Assembly: GCA_035528905.1 (NCBI GenBank)
Contig: DATKXU010000018.1
Coordinates: 1-37,323 of the forward strand
DNA: 37,323 bases
Source: DATKXU01 sp035528905
Lineage (GTDB): Bacteria; Armatimonadota; UBA5829; DTJY01
Direction of reading: 5' to 3'
The notes under the pieces are model-generated. The model was not told the origin of the DNA. It made no database searches and saw only the letters and a list, made by a program, of their open reading frames with translations. This document shows, piece by piece, positions 1-8,069 of the stretch. Position 1 is the stretch's first letter. The number at the start of each line of letters is the position of its first letter. The position numbers and the translations under genes are program-made.

Positions 1-113
1 AAGAGGCCGAGTGCGGCTGGGACTGCCAGTGGTGTACGAATGACGAGTCTGAAGGATGCACGAGGTATGGAGATCCAAATCCAAACTGCTGGTATAGATT
101 AGAGAACCCTTGA
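1..113 (+). CDS. C-terminal end of a Cys-rich protein (partial)
   Basis: The frame beginning at base 3 is open from the window edge to a TGA at 111-113 and encodes about 36 residues. They contain five cysteines and three tryptophans in a spaced pattern (C-x3-C-x2-C, then two more Cys), which looks like a structured Cys-rich terminus rather than random translation. The next gene starts 31 bases later on the same strand, so the two could share a transcript. No family can be named from so short a piece. The other two forward frames give less protein-like translations (one stops early). Confidence 0.4.
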   Translation, partial: EAECGWDCQWCTNDESEGCTRYGDPNPNCWYRLENP

Positions 114-144
114 TCGTTTGCAGACTTGAAAGGAGATGTCAAGC

Positions 145-1455
145 ATGTGGAATCGGAGACACGGTATAGGTGCTGTTCTGCTGGTCGTAGCGGTAGCTAT
201 TTCCATATATTCGGTGCGGTGCATCGGAGATAAGCAGGATGCCAGTAGCGCAGAGGCGAAGGGAACACAACAACTCGCCAATACCAGCGGGGATACAGGG
301 GTGAATGTGCCGTCCACATTGGAGGAGGCTCGCAAAGCGGTAGCCGCATTCTACTCGTCGTGTGGTCCTGAGCCGCTACCGCTCCAGGGAGACAAGCCGG
401 GCCTGTTCTTCGTCTACGCCAGCGAGTTCGACCGGCGCGGCTGGCTGCAGTTGGAACTTGAGCAATACGACGAGATTGTCAGACGCTGGCCGGATGATTA
501 CGAGACAGTCATCAAAGCGGTGTGTGGGAAGGTTCGGATACTTGGCAAGCTAGGGAAGTACAGTGCCGGACATCAGGCTCTGGAGGAGCTGCTAACGCGT
601 TATCGCGATAGCTCCGTCATTCGCCCCGGTGGGTATCCATTGTCTACCTATGTCACCATCCGTGTCTACGACGGCAAGGCAAGCCTCTACCAGAAGGCAG
701 GCGATTATCTTAAGGCGGCAGACGCGGTTCGACAGGTCCAGGAGTTGTACCTCAACCCCTCAGACGAACAGAGTAAAGCCTATATGTGGTCGCATTCAGA
801 GCAGTCCCGCTGGACGGGGCGAGTGGATCGGGCTTACGAAATTGCAGCCTTGTACCAGGTGGGCGGAGATGTGGCGCGAGCCCTCGCGCTTTATCAGGAT
901 ATACTCGCATACATCAGGCAGAACCGGATCCCTAGCGGTTACAAGCCGGTGCATCATGCGCGATACTACCAGGACCAGGTGTACGGCATACCAGTGGCGA
1001 TGGCGGACTGCCTGATTGACATGGGCAAGCCTCAGGCGGCGCTGGACAAGCTAAACCAGGTGGCCAAGGCTCTGCAATTGAAAGCAGTCAGGGAGCGGAT
1101 GGTAACACCTGCTGCCGGTGAAGAAGAGGCTAAGAGTGGGCGACTGAGCTTTCACGAGTACGATCTGGCGGTGGTTGACTATCTCCGGAAGGTTGATCTA
1201 CCCATCAGGCTTGGCAAATGCCGCATGAAGCTAGGCGGATGGGGAAACGCATTGCGCTGGTTTAAGCAGGCTGAGGCGGCTCTTGCTGACAGGGCCTTCT
1301 ATTCTAACGCTCAGACCGTGTTTAAGAGCAGGCCACTGCCGATGGGGTTACAAAGGGAAAGGATCGGCGATAAGGAACTCGATAAGATCAAGAAGGAAGA
1401 GCTTCCGGCTCTTATCAAACAAAGCGCTCGGAAGGCTAAGAACGCGCCCCGGTGA
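145..1455 (+). CDS. Membrane-anchored TPR-like repeat protein
   Basis: A 436-residue protein of unknown function. The first 25 residues form a signal anchor: two Arg, then a Val/Leu/Ile-rich stretch. The rest is helical and TPR-like, with repeated A/L/Y-spaced pairs such as 'LQLELEQYDEIVRRWPDD', 'GKYSAGHQALEELLTRY', 'AGDYLKAADAVRQVQELY' and 'GDVARALALYQDIL'. Start choice: AAAGGAG lies at 129-135, so the ATG at 145 (9-base spacing) fits better than the ATG at 136, which touches the Shine-Dalgarno. TPR scaffolds bind other proteins, and this one would face the periplasm or outside. The gene converges with the oxidoreductase gene downstream. Confident as a gene, only family-level for function. 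Confidence 0.75.
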   Translation: MWNRRHGIGAVLLVVAVAISIYSVRCIGDKQDASSAEAKGTQQLANTSGDTGVNVPSTLEEARKAVAAFYSSCGPEPLPLQGDKPGLFFVYASEFDRRGWLQLELEQYDEIVRRWPDDYETVIKAVCGKVRILGKLGKYSAGHQALEELLTRYRDSSVIRPGGYPLSTYVTIRVYDGKASLYQKAGDYLKAADAVRQVQELYLNPSDEQSKAYMWSHSEQSRWTGRVDRAYEIAALYQVGGDVARALALYQDILAYIRQNRIPSGYKPVHHARYYQDQVYGIPVAMADCLIDMGKPQAALDKLNQVAKALQLKAVRERMVTPAAGEEEAKSGRLSFHEYDLAVVDYLRKVDLPIRLGKCRMKLGGWGNALRWFKQAEAALADRAFYSNAQTVFKSRPLPMGLQRERIGDKELDKIKKEELPALIKQSARKAKNAPR

Positions 1456-1484
1456 CCGCCGGCTCACCAGGGCACGCTGGGACC

Positions 1485-1502
1485 TTGGGCGCTGACGCCC
1501 AA
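1485..1502 (+). terminator. 7-bp hairpin between convergent genes (weak terminator)
   Basis: TTGGGCG-CTGA-CGCCCAA is a perfect 7-bp stem with a four-base loop, 30 bases after the TPR gene. There is no clear T tract, so terminator function is inferred only from its place between convergent genes. A second, long-range inverted repeat (GCCGTGGCG at 1511-1519, CGCCACGGC at 1570-1578) lies in the same spacer. Confidence 0.35.
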
Positions 1503-1590
1503 AGTTATGCGCCGTGGCGAATTATTCCTGGACGCTGGATCCATCAGCGATGCCCGGCCATGCCCAGTCCGCCACGGCGGCCTCCCCCGG

Positions 1591-2742
1591 TCACTTAAAC
1601 GACTTGGAGATGTCGTCGCTCGCGGCGACCACCGTTTTCTTGGTGAACCTGGATTTCGCGCGGAGGTCGTTCAGCAGGGCCTCGTAGGCGGCGGAGTCCA
1701 GGGGGAGCTCCACCGTCGTGTTCGTCAGCGACGAGTAGAGAATCGAAGTGGCGATCTCCACGGAGTTGATTCCCTCCGCAGCCGGCGCGATCAGGTCCGC
1801 GCCGTCCAGGACTGCGTCAACGAAGTTCTGCGTTATCACCCTGTGGTCGGCGGCCCCGTTGCCGAACGGGATATCTATATACCACCGCTCCGGCCTGGCG
1901 AAGCCCTCCGAGCTGGTTCTGGAGAACTCGGTCATCGGCGTCTCATTGCGAACGAAGCGTATCTTGGCGTCCTCCACCGTGATCTTGCCGCGCTCGCCCG
2001 CTATCTCGAGGCGATTCGTGCCAGGCGCCTCTCCGGTGCTGGTGATGAACACTCCGGTAGCTCCATTGGGATACTCGAAATAGGCGGTGACCTGGTCTTC
2101 CACCTCGATGTCGTGCCTCACGCCGAATCCGCAGAAGCCTCTGACCTTGCCGGGCATACCGAGTAGCCACTGGAGCATATCCAGATTGTGCGGGCACTGA
2201 TTCAGCAGCACGCCGCCGCCTTCTTCCCTCCAGGTGGCACGCCAGCCCCCGCTGGCATAGTACGCCTCTGTGCGGAACCAGTCCGTCGCGATCCAGCACA
2301 CGCGGGTAAACTCGCCAAGCTCCCCATTGTCAATAAGCTGCTTCAACTTCCTGAACAGGGGCTCCGTCCTCATCTGGAACATCGCCGCGAAGACAAGACC
2401 CGTGCCCTTCTGGGCGGCTATCATTCGCTCGGCATCCGCTTTGTGCACGGCGATCGGCTTTTCCACCAGGACGTGGATTCCCTGCTGGAAGGCGTCTATG
2501 GTGATCGGTGCATGGTCGTAGTGCGGGGTGGCTATCAATACGGCATCCACGAGCCCCGACCGGATCAAGTCGCGGCTGTCTGCGAAAGTCTCCAGGTCGG
2601 TGAATCTCTGAAGCCTGCTTTCGTCTATGTCGGAAACAGCGGTCAACTCGCCGCCCTGGACCTCGCCGCGCTGAATGTATCCGGCGTGATAGCTTCCCAT
2701 TCCGCCGACGCCGATGACGCCGATTCGTACCTTGTTTTTCAT
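1591..2742 (-). CDS. Gfo/Idh/MocA-family NAD(P)-dependent oxidoreductase
   Basis: A 383-residue cytoplasmic dehydrogenase, probably acting on a sugar, inositol or sugar derivative. The N-terminal Rossmann fold shows the dinucleotide motif GVIGVGGMGSYHAG at residues 7-20. The family hallmark EKP follows (K95 in 'HVLVEKPIAV'), then the C-terminal alpha/beta domain with 'GGGVLLNQCPHNLDMLQWLLG', whose His/Asp pair is the usual catalytic region of the family. Length is normal. The upstream in-frame codons reach 2778, but the ATG at 2742 begins the Rossmann fold directly and has GGAG just upstream. It sits back to back with secreted alpha-galactosidases, which suggests, but does not prove, a role in converting released sugars. 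The exact substrate cannot be read from sequence. Confidence 0.93.
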   Translation of the reverse strand: MKNKVRIGVIGVGGMGSYHAGYIQRGEVQGGELTAVSDIDESRLQRFTDLETFADSRDLIRSGLVDAVLIATPHYDHAPITIDAFQQGIHVLVEKPIAVHKADAERMIAAQKGTGLVFAAMFQMRTEPLFRKLKQLIDNGELGEFTRVCWIATDWFRTEAYYASGGWRATWREEGGGVLLNQCPHNLDMLQWLLGMPGKVRGFCGFGVRHDIEVEDQVTAYFEYPNGATGVFITSTGEAPGTNRLEIAGERGKITVEDAKIRFVRNETPMTEFSRTSSEGFARPERWYIDIPFGNGAADHRVITQNFVDAVLDGADLIAPAAEGINSVEIATSILYSSLTNTTVELPLDSAAYEALLNDLRAKSRFTKKTVVAASDDISKSFK

Positions 2743-2978
2743 TGCTCCATCCTGGTTTCGTGACGCTGGGATTACCACCTGATTGTTTCCGCGGCAAAGT
2801 CGTTAATCCTCCCGCCGCGTGCCTAGTCAGCATCATTCCGGTCTCGGAGGAGCCCGGCTGGCGGAAGGAGGTCGGGCCTGAGGATTGTCGAACATAGCTG
2901 GGGCGGAAGAAAGGCGCAACTTTTATCCGCGCCCAGTGTTTTAGTATCTGGAGAATATGACATGTGGAGGTAGCCGTA

Positions 2979-4979
2979 GTGAGATTGCGAAGTCAGTTTC
3001 GCTCATCCCAGGTGTTGACCGTTTGCCTGCTTGCGGCCATTGCGCTCGCCATTTGCGGGCCCGCTGACGCGCAGGTGACTTACGAACCACGTGCGTCTGA
3101 GCCGCCGCAGAACGCGATCTGGCTGGAAAGCCTGGATCTCGGCAAGGCGCACCAGGATTACAGTTCGGCGCGCGCAGGACGCTCCGTGGACAACAGGCCA
3201 CTGACGCTGAACGGCGTGGTTTACCCGCACGGCGTCGGCACGCACTCAAATAGCTGCTTGATCGTGGAGCTCAAGGGCTCGGCTGTGAAGTTTGCGGCGC
3301 TGGTCGGCATAGATGACGAATCGGATGGGAAAGGATCCGTCGTCTTCGAGGTTTACGTGGACGGCAAGAGTCGCGCCAAGTCCGGCGTGATGCGCTGCGG
3401 CGACCAGCCGCAATTGCTGACCGTTGACCTCACCGCGGCGAAGCGCATGATTCTGATGGTGCTGGACGCTGGCGATGGCGTTAATTGGGATCACGCAGAC
3501 TGGGCCGGTGCAGTGCTCTTCCTCGCCGAAGGTGCGAAGGCTCGGCCGGAGTCCATCGCGAGGCCCGTCGAGCCGGCTATGCGCATAGCGTCCGGCGTCT
3601 CGGACAAGCCCTCGATCAACGGGCCGCGTTTCGTCGGCGCGACGCCTGGCAATCCGTTCCTGTTCCTGATACCGGCGACCGGCAAAGGCCCTCTCAGGTT
3701 CTCGGCGAAGAATCTGCCCGCCGGCTTGAGCTTGGATCCAGCAACAGGTATCATCACTGGATCGCTCAAAGAGCCGGGCACGACTGTCGTCCAGCTGACC
3801 GTGCAAGGTCCCGCTGGTACAGCTAAGCGAAGCCTGGTCATCGTCGGCGGCAGGCGGAAACTCGCGCTCACCCCTCCACTGGGCTGGAATTCGTGGAACG
3901 TGTGGGCCGGCGCTGTGGACGCTAAAAAGGTTCGCGACTGCGCCGATTGGATGGTGAAGAGCGGCCTGGCCGCCCACGGCTATCAGTACATAAACATTGA
4001 TGACACCTGGTCACGCGAGCGTGATGAGAACGGCGAAATCCAGACGAACAGCAAGTTCGGCGACATGAAAGCCCTGGCCGACTACGTGCACAGCAAGGGC
4101 CTGAAGCTCGGCATCTACTCCTCTCCCGGCCCGACGACCTGCGCCGGCTACCCGGCCAGTTACGAGCACGAGGAGCAGGATGCCAGGACCTGGGCGAAGT
4201 GGGGGATAGATTACCTCAAGTACGACTGGTGCTCCTACGGCGGCGTAAAGGGGGCCAAGGCCTTCGACAAACTTCAGAGGCCATATCGCGTCATGCGAGA
4301 GGCGCTGGATAGGTGCGGGCGCGATATCGTCTACAGTCTCTGCCAGTATGGAATGGGCAACGTCTGGGAATGGGGCGCGGAAGTCGGCGGCAATCTCTGG
4401 CGCACCACGGGCGACATCGGCGACGGTTGGGGCAGCATGGCGGGCATCGGCTTCGGCCATGATGGGCGCGAGAAGTACGCCGGCCCCGGTCACTGGAACG
4501 ACCCGGATATGCTCGTGGTCGGCAAGCTCGGCTGGGGCCCGAACCTCCGCCGGACGAATCTGACGCCGAACGAGCAGATCACCCACATCACGCTCTGGAG
4601 CCTGCTCGCGGCGCCGCTGCTCTTGGGCTGCGACCTCTCGCAGTTGGATCAGTTCACTTTGGATTTGCTCACCAACGACGAGGTGATTGCCGTTGACCAG
4701 GACCCGCTCGGCAAAGCGGCAGGGCGGCGCGCCCAGGAGGGCATGGCTGAGGTCTGGGCGCGGCCCCTCTGGGACGGCACAATGGCCGTAGGGCTGTTCA
4801 ACCGCGGCATTGAGAAGATGAAAGTGACGGCAAAGTGGTCCGATCTCGGCCTCGAGGGCAAGCAGCCTGTGCGCGATCTTTGGCGGAAGAGTGACCTGGG
4901 CGTCTTCGAGGGTTCGTTCAGCGCGAAGGTCCCCTCGCACGGCGCTGTCCTCGTGAAGATCGGCACGCCGAAGTGGTGA
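2979..4979 (+). CDS. Secreted GH27 alpha-galactosidase with NPCBM and Ig-like domains (copy 1)
   Basis: A 666-residue secreted glycosidase expected to release terminal alpha-linked galactose. Order of parts: signal peptide (1-31, cleavage after 'GPADA'); NPCBM carbohydrate-binding module (about 45-185, 'HGVGTHSNS', 'DHADWAGAVLF'); a putative Ig domain of the He_PIG type (about 215-290, 'LPAGLSLDPATGIITGSL'); GH27 barrel (from 'TPPLGWNSWNVW', about 300); and a C-terminal beta domain. The likely nucleophile is Asp416 in 'YLKYDWC', and the acid/base is an Asp of 'HWNDPDML' (508/510). GTG at 2979 is preferred over GTG at 2964 because GGAGG lies 8 bases upstream and the signal peptide then begins 'MRLRSQ'. 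It is followed 65 bases later by a close paralogue of almost equal length, so the pair is a tandem duplication and probably one transcript. GH27 also includes alpha-N-acetylgalactosaminidases, so substrate is inferred. Confidence 0.93.
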   Translation: MRLRSQFRSSQVLTVCLLAAIALAICGPADAQVTYEPRASEPPQNAIWLESLDLGKAHQDYSSARAGRSVDNRPLTLNGVVYPHGVGTHSNSCLIVELKGSAVKFAALVGIDDESDGKGSVVFEVYVDGKSRAKSGVMRCGDQPQLLTVDLTAAKRMILMVLDAGDGVNWDHADWAGAVLFLAEGAKARPESIARPVEPAMRIASGVSDKPSINGPRFVGATPGNPFLFLIPATGKGPLRFSAKNLPAGLSLDPATGIITGSLKEPGTTVVQLTVQGPAGTAKRSLVIVGGRRKLALTPPLGWNSWNVWAGAVDAKKVRDCADWMVKSGLAAHGYQYINIDDTWSRERDENGEIQTNSKFGDMKALADYVHSKGLKLGIYSSPGPTTCAGYPASYEHEEQDARTWAKWGIDYLKYDWCSYGGVKGAKAFDKLQRPYRVMREALDRCGRDIVYSLCQYGMGNVWEWGAEVGGNLWRTTGDIGDGWGSMAGIGFGHDGREKYAGPGHWNDPDMLVVGKLGWGPNLRRTNLTPNEQITHITLWSLLAAPLLLGCDLSQLDQFTLDLLTNDEVIAVDQDPLGKAAGRRAQEGMAEVWARPLWDGTMAVGLFNRGIEKMKVTAKWSDLGLEGKQPVRDLWRKSDLGVFEGSFSAKVPSHGAVLVKIGTPKW

Positions 4980-5044
4980 TCTCAAACCGGGCCGGGCTCG
5001 GAGCGCGGTTCTCATGCTTGCTTGATACGGATCGGGGTGGCATT

Positions 5045-7048
5045 ATGGTTAGACTTTTTGGGCGGTTCAACCCGTCTGCGATGGCAGCCCTGTGTCTGCT
5101 TGCAGCTCTTACGCTGGCGGTCCGGTGCCCTGCCATCCCGCAGGAGACACGCGTCCCGGACTCATCCCAGCCGCCCGAGAATGGGATCTGGCTGGACGGT
5201 CTGGATGTGAGGAAGTTGTGTCAGGACAACGGCACGGCGCGCGCGGGTCGTTCCGTGGATAATAACCCGCTGAAGCTGAGCGGAACAGGCTACTCTCATG
5301 GGATCGGCACGTGGGCGAACAGCCTGTGGATAATTGATCTCAAGCGCTCCGCCGAGAAATTCTCGGCGCTCGTCGGGGTAGACGATGAGGCAAACGGAAA
5401 AGGATCGGTCATCTTCGAAGTCGTCGTAGACGGGAAGACTGCTGCTAGGACCGATGTCCTTCGGGGCGGTGATCAGCCGCAACCGCTAGCAGTGGACCTG
5501 AGGGGAGCGAAGCGGATGATGTTGCTGGTGCGCGACGCTGGAGACGACATCGAGTGGGATCACGCGGATTGGGCCGATGCGGTGCTTTACCTATCCGCGG
5601 GTGCGAAGGCCGAGCCGGAGGCGGTGGCCAGGCCCGTCGAGCCGCCGATGCGCATAGCGTCCGGCGTCTCGGACAAGCCCTCGATCAACGGGCCGCGTTT
5701 CGTCGGCGCTACGCCCGGCAATCCGTTCCTGTTCCTGATACCGGCGACCGGCAAAGGGTCTCTGAAGTATTCGGCGAAGAATCTTCCTGCCGGCCTGGCG
5801 CTGGATTCGGATACGGGGATCATCGCCGGGTCGCTGAGGGAGCCTGGGACAACGGTCGTCCGTCTGACAGTTAAAGGGCCTGCTGGCATCGCAGAGAGGA
5901 GCCTGGTCGTCGTTGGCGGCAGGCGGAAGCTGGCGCTCACGCCGCCGATGGGCTGGAACTCGTGGAATGTGTGGGGTGGCTCGGTAGATGGACAGATGGT
6001 ACGGGATGCTGCTGATTGGATGGTGAAGAGCGGCTTGGCCGCCCACGGATACCAGTACATCAACGTTGACGATGGCTGGTCGGGCGAGCGTGATGAGAAC
6101 GGGGAGATGCGCGGGAACGAGAAGTTTGGCGACATGAAAGCGCTTGCAGATTACGTGCACAGCAAGGGCCTGAAGTTTGGCATTTACTCTTCTCCCGGGC
6201 CTAAGACCTGCCAGGGCTATCCGGCGAGCTACGGGCATGAGGAGCAGGACGCCCAGACCTGGGCGAACTGGGGAGTGGATTACCTGAAGTACGATTGGTG
6301 TTCCTATGGGAACGTGGCGACGGGTGAAGGCCTTGAGAGGCTTCAGAAGCCGTTTCGGGTCATGCGAGAGGCGCTGGATAAGTGCGGGCGTGATATCGTC
6401 TACAGCGTTTGCCAGTACGGGATGGGGAACGCCTGGGAGTGGGCCGCAGAGGTCGGCGGCAACCTCTGGCGCACGACAGGTGACATCAACGACACGTGGT
6501 TCATCATGTCGCTTTTTGGCTTCAGGCTGGATGGCTTCGAAAAGTACGCCGGCCCCGGTCACTGGAACGACCCGGATATGCTCGTGGTAGGCAGGCTTGG
6601 CGGAGGCCCGAACCTCCACAATACGAATCTGATGCGCACGGAGCAGATCACCCATATCACGCTGTGGAGCTTGCTCGCGGCGCCGCTGCTCTTGGGCTGC
6701 GACCTCTCGCAGTTGGATCAGTTCACTTTGGATTTGCTCACCAACGACGAGGTGATTGCCGTCAATCAGGATCCGCTGGGCCTCGCGGCGGGACGGAGGG
6801 CATGGGTTGACCAGACGGAAGTGTGGGCGCGGCCCCTCTGGGACGGCACAATGGCGGTCGGGCTGTTCAACCGCGGCATTGAGAAGATGAAAGTGACGGC
6901 AAAGTGGTCCGATCTCGGCCTCGAGGGCAAGCAGCCCGTGCGCGATCTATGGCGGAAGAGGGACCTGGGCGGCTTCGACAAGTCGTTCACCGTGGAAGTC
7001 CCCTCGCACGGCGCTGTCCTGGTGAAGATCGGCACGCCGAAGCGGTGA
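5045..7048 (+). CDS. Secreted GH27 alpha-galactosidase with NPCBM and Ig-like domains (copy 2)
   Basis: A 667-residue paralogue of the gene before it, with the same layout: signal peptide ('AALCLLAALTLAVRCPA'), NPCBM, He_PIG Ig domain, GH27 barrel and beta tail. Catalytic residues are kept: Asp417 in 'YLKYDWC' and the NDPD aspartates at 509/511. The frame is open upstream to 4973, but the ATG at 5045 gives a normal signal peptide and has a G-rich Shine-Dalgarno. It differs from copy 1 mainly in the NPCBM and in loops near the active site ('INDTWFIMSLFGFRLDG' against 'IGDGWGSMAGIGFGHDG'), so the two enzymes may prefer different galactosides. Three blocks are identical at DNA level with copy 1 (see findings). 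The 3' flanks are also related ('tgatctc.aaccggg'), so the duplication reached past the stop codon. Confidence 0.93.
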   Translation: MVRLFGRFNPSAMAALCLLAALTLAVRCPAIPQETRVPDSSQPPENGIWLDGLDVRKLCQDNGTARAGRSVDNNPLKLSGTGYSHGIGTWANSLWIIDLKRSAEKFSALVGVDDEANGKGSVIFEVVVDGKTAARTDVLRGGDQPQPLAVDLRGAKRMMLLVRDAGDDIEWDHADWADAVLYLSAGAKAEPEAVARPVEPPMRIASGVSDKPSINGPRFVGATPGNPFLFLIPATGKGSLKYSAKNLPAGLALDSDTGIIAGSLREPGTTVVRLTVKGPAGIAERSLVVVGGRRKLALTPPMGWNSWNVWGGSVDGQMVRDAADWMVKSGLAAHGYQYINVDDGWSGERDENGEMRGNEKFGDMKALADYVHSKGLKFGIYSSPGPKTCQGYPASYGHEEQDAQTWANWGVDYLKYDWCSYGNVATGEGLERLQKPFRVMREALDKCGRDIVYSVCQYGMGNAWEWAAEVGGNLWRTTGDINDTWFIMSLFGFRLDGFEKYAGPGHWNDPDMLVVGRLGGGPNLHNTNLMRTEQITHITLWSLLAAPLLLGCDLSQLDQFTLDLLTNDEVIAVNQDPLGLAAGRRAWVDQTEVWARPLWDGTMAVGLFNRGIEKMKVTAKWSDLGLEGKQPVRDLWRKRDLGGFDKSFTVEVPSHGAVLVKIGTPKR

Positions 7049-7059
7049 TCTCGAACCGG

Positions 7060-7085
7060 GCTGGACCGCCTTGGCGCGGTCCAGC
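7060..7085 (+). terminator. Rho-independent-like terminator after the GH27 pair
   Basis: GCTGGACCG (7060-7068), an 8-base loop, then CGGTCCAGC (7077-7085) make a perfect 9-bp GC-rich stem 12 bases after the second GH27 stop, followed by 'gctttgttgc', a weak T-rich tail. The rest of the 7049-7428 gap holds the rpoZ promoter and leader; no further gene is seen in it. Confidence 0.6.
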
Positions 7086-7220
7086 GCTTTGTTGCAGTGG
7101 CGGACTCGCGTATCAAGATGGCTCGGCGGTGGAGTTCGCCTTGTCTCCACACTGTCCCTTTCTGCATCCAGTCGCACTTCCTGGCTATTACGGGTGCGGT
7201 GAAATCGCGCGTTGAAAGAT

Positions 7221-7250
7221 TTGACACGCATTCGACTGAGTAGTTATAAT
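7221..7250 (+). promoter_or_regulatory. Consensus sigma-70-type promoter for rpoZ
   Basis: TTGACA (7221-7226), 18-bp spacer, TATAAT (7245-7250): both hexamers match the housekeeping consensus perfectly. Transcription should start near 7257, leaving a leader of about 170 bases before the rpoZ ATG at 7429. I recognise no riboswitch in that leader. Confidence 0.8.
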
Positions 7251-7428
7251 ATTGTTCTGCCAGTCTGCTGGGACTGCCGATATGGACTGGGTAATTCGGG
7301 TAATTGGGCGCGGCCGCGGATGCGCTCAATTTTCGTCACAGGACTTCTTCAGGTGTGGGAGATCGTTGTGGCACGTCTGCAGTCAATTCTCTCTGGCAGC
7401 CGAAAGAATACATGAAAGGTGGATTGGG

Positions 7429-8037
7429 ATGGTTGATCCGTCGGGTGACGAGGCAAACAATGGAACGGGAAGCAGATACGCATTGGTGATGGCCGTCGCC
7501 AAGCGCGCGAAGCAGCTCAGAAACGGCGCACCGAAGCTGGTAGACATCAAATCCAGAAACCCGATCACAATCGCACTCGAAGAGATCGCGACGGGCAAGC
7601 TGGGGATCGTGATCCCCACCCCTGAGGAACTCGAAGCGGCGAGTCGGGAGCTGAAAGCCCGCCCGGAGCCAACTGAGGCGGCCGAGCTGCTGAGAATTCC
7701 GGACGAGGAAGAGCAGGAGGTGGAGCCGGTAGAGGCTCCTGTGGCCGCGGTTGAGTCGCCCGAGGAAGCGCCCTCGGAGGTCTTGGCTCAGCCCGAGGAG
7801 GCATCTCTGCCTGCCGAAGCTGGTGGAGAGGCTCAGATAGCGGCGGCCATCGGCGAAGAAGAGCAGGAGGAGCCGGTGGAAGCTGCGGCACCGGAGATCG
7901 AATCGCCGGAGGAAGCGTCTTCCGAGGCCCTAACCGGGGTGGCTGAGCCGGAGGAGGCATCCGCCGAGAGCGATAAAGAGCCTCAGACAACCGCTGAAGT
8001 TGGCGAGGAAGAGCAGACCGAAGAGGTGGAGGAGTAG
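7429..8037 (+). CDS. rpoZ: RNA polymerase omega subunit with long acidic repeat tail
   Basis: A 202-residue protein whose first 60 residues are a clear omega subunit: 'SRYALVMAVAKRAKQL' (15-30) and 'RNPITIALEEIATGKL' (43-58) are the conserved helices that chaperone and clamp the beta-prime C-terminus. Typical omega is 65-100 residues. Here a 140-residue Glu/Ala/Pro-rich tail follows, very acidic and predicted disordered, with EEEQ at residues 93, 143 and 193, so two 50-residue repeats and the start of a third. Start: ATG 7429 has AAGGTGG about 8 bases upstream; an in-frame extension to 7252 has no support. It has its own strong promoter and is followed after 32 bases by dnaJ, probably as one transcript. 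Confidence 0.85.
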   Translation: MVDPSGDEANNGTGSRYALVMAVAKRAKQLRNGAPKLVDIKSRNPITIALEEIATGKLGIVIPTPEELEAASRELKARPEPTEAAELLRIPDEEEQEVEPVEAPVAAVESPEEAPSEVLAQPEEASLPAEAGGEAQIAAAIGEEEQEEPVEAAAPEIESPEEASSEALTGVAEPEEASAESDKEPQTTAEVGEEEQTEEVEE

Positions 8038-8069
8038 ACCAATCCCAATCTCAGGGACCGGACAGCAAT

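Noticed and set aside
4011..6655. Long antisense frames across both GH27 genes
   Set aside because: They occur at the same relative place in both paralogues, only because the paralogues are similar; no start site or domain supports them.
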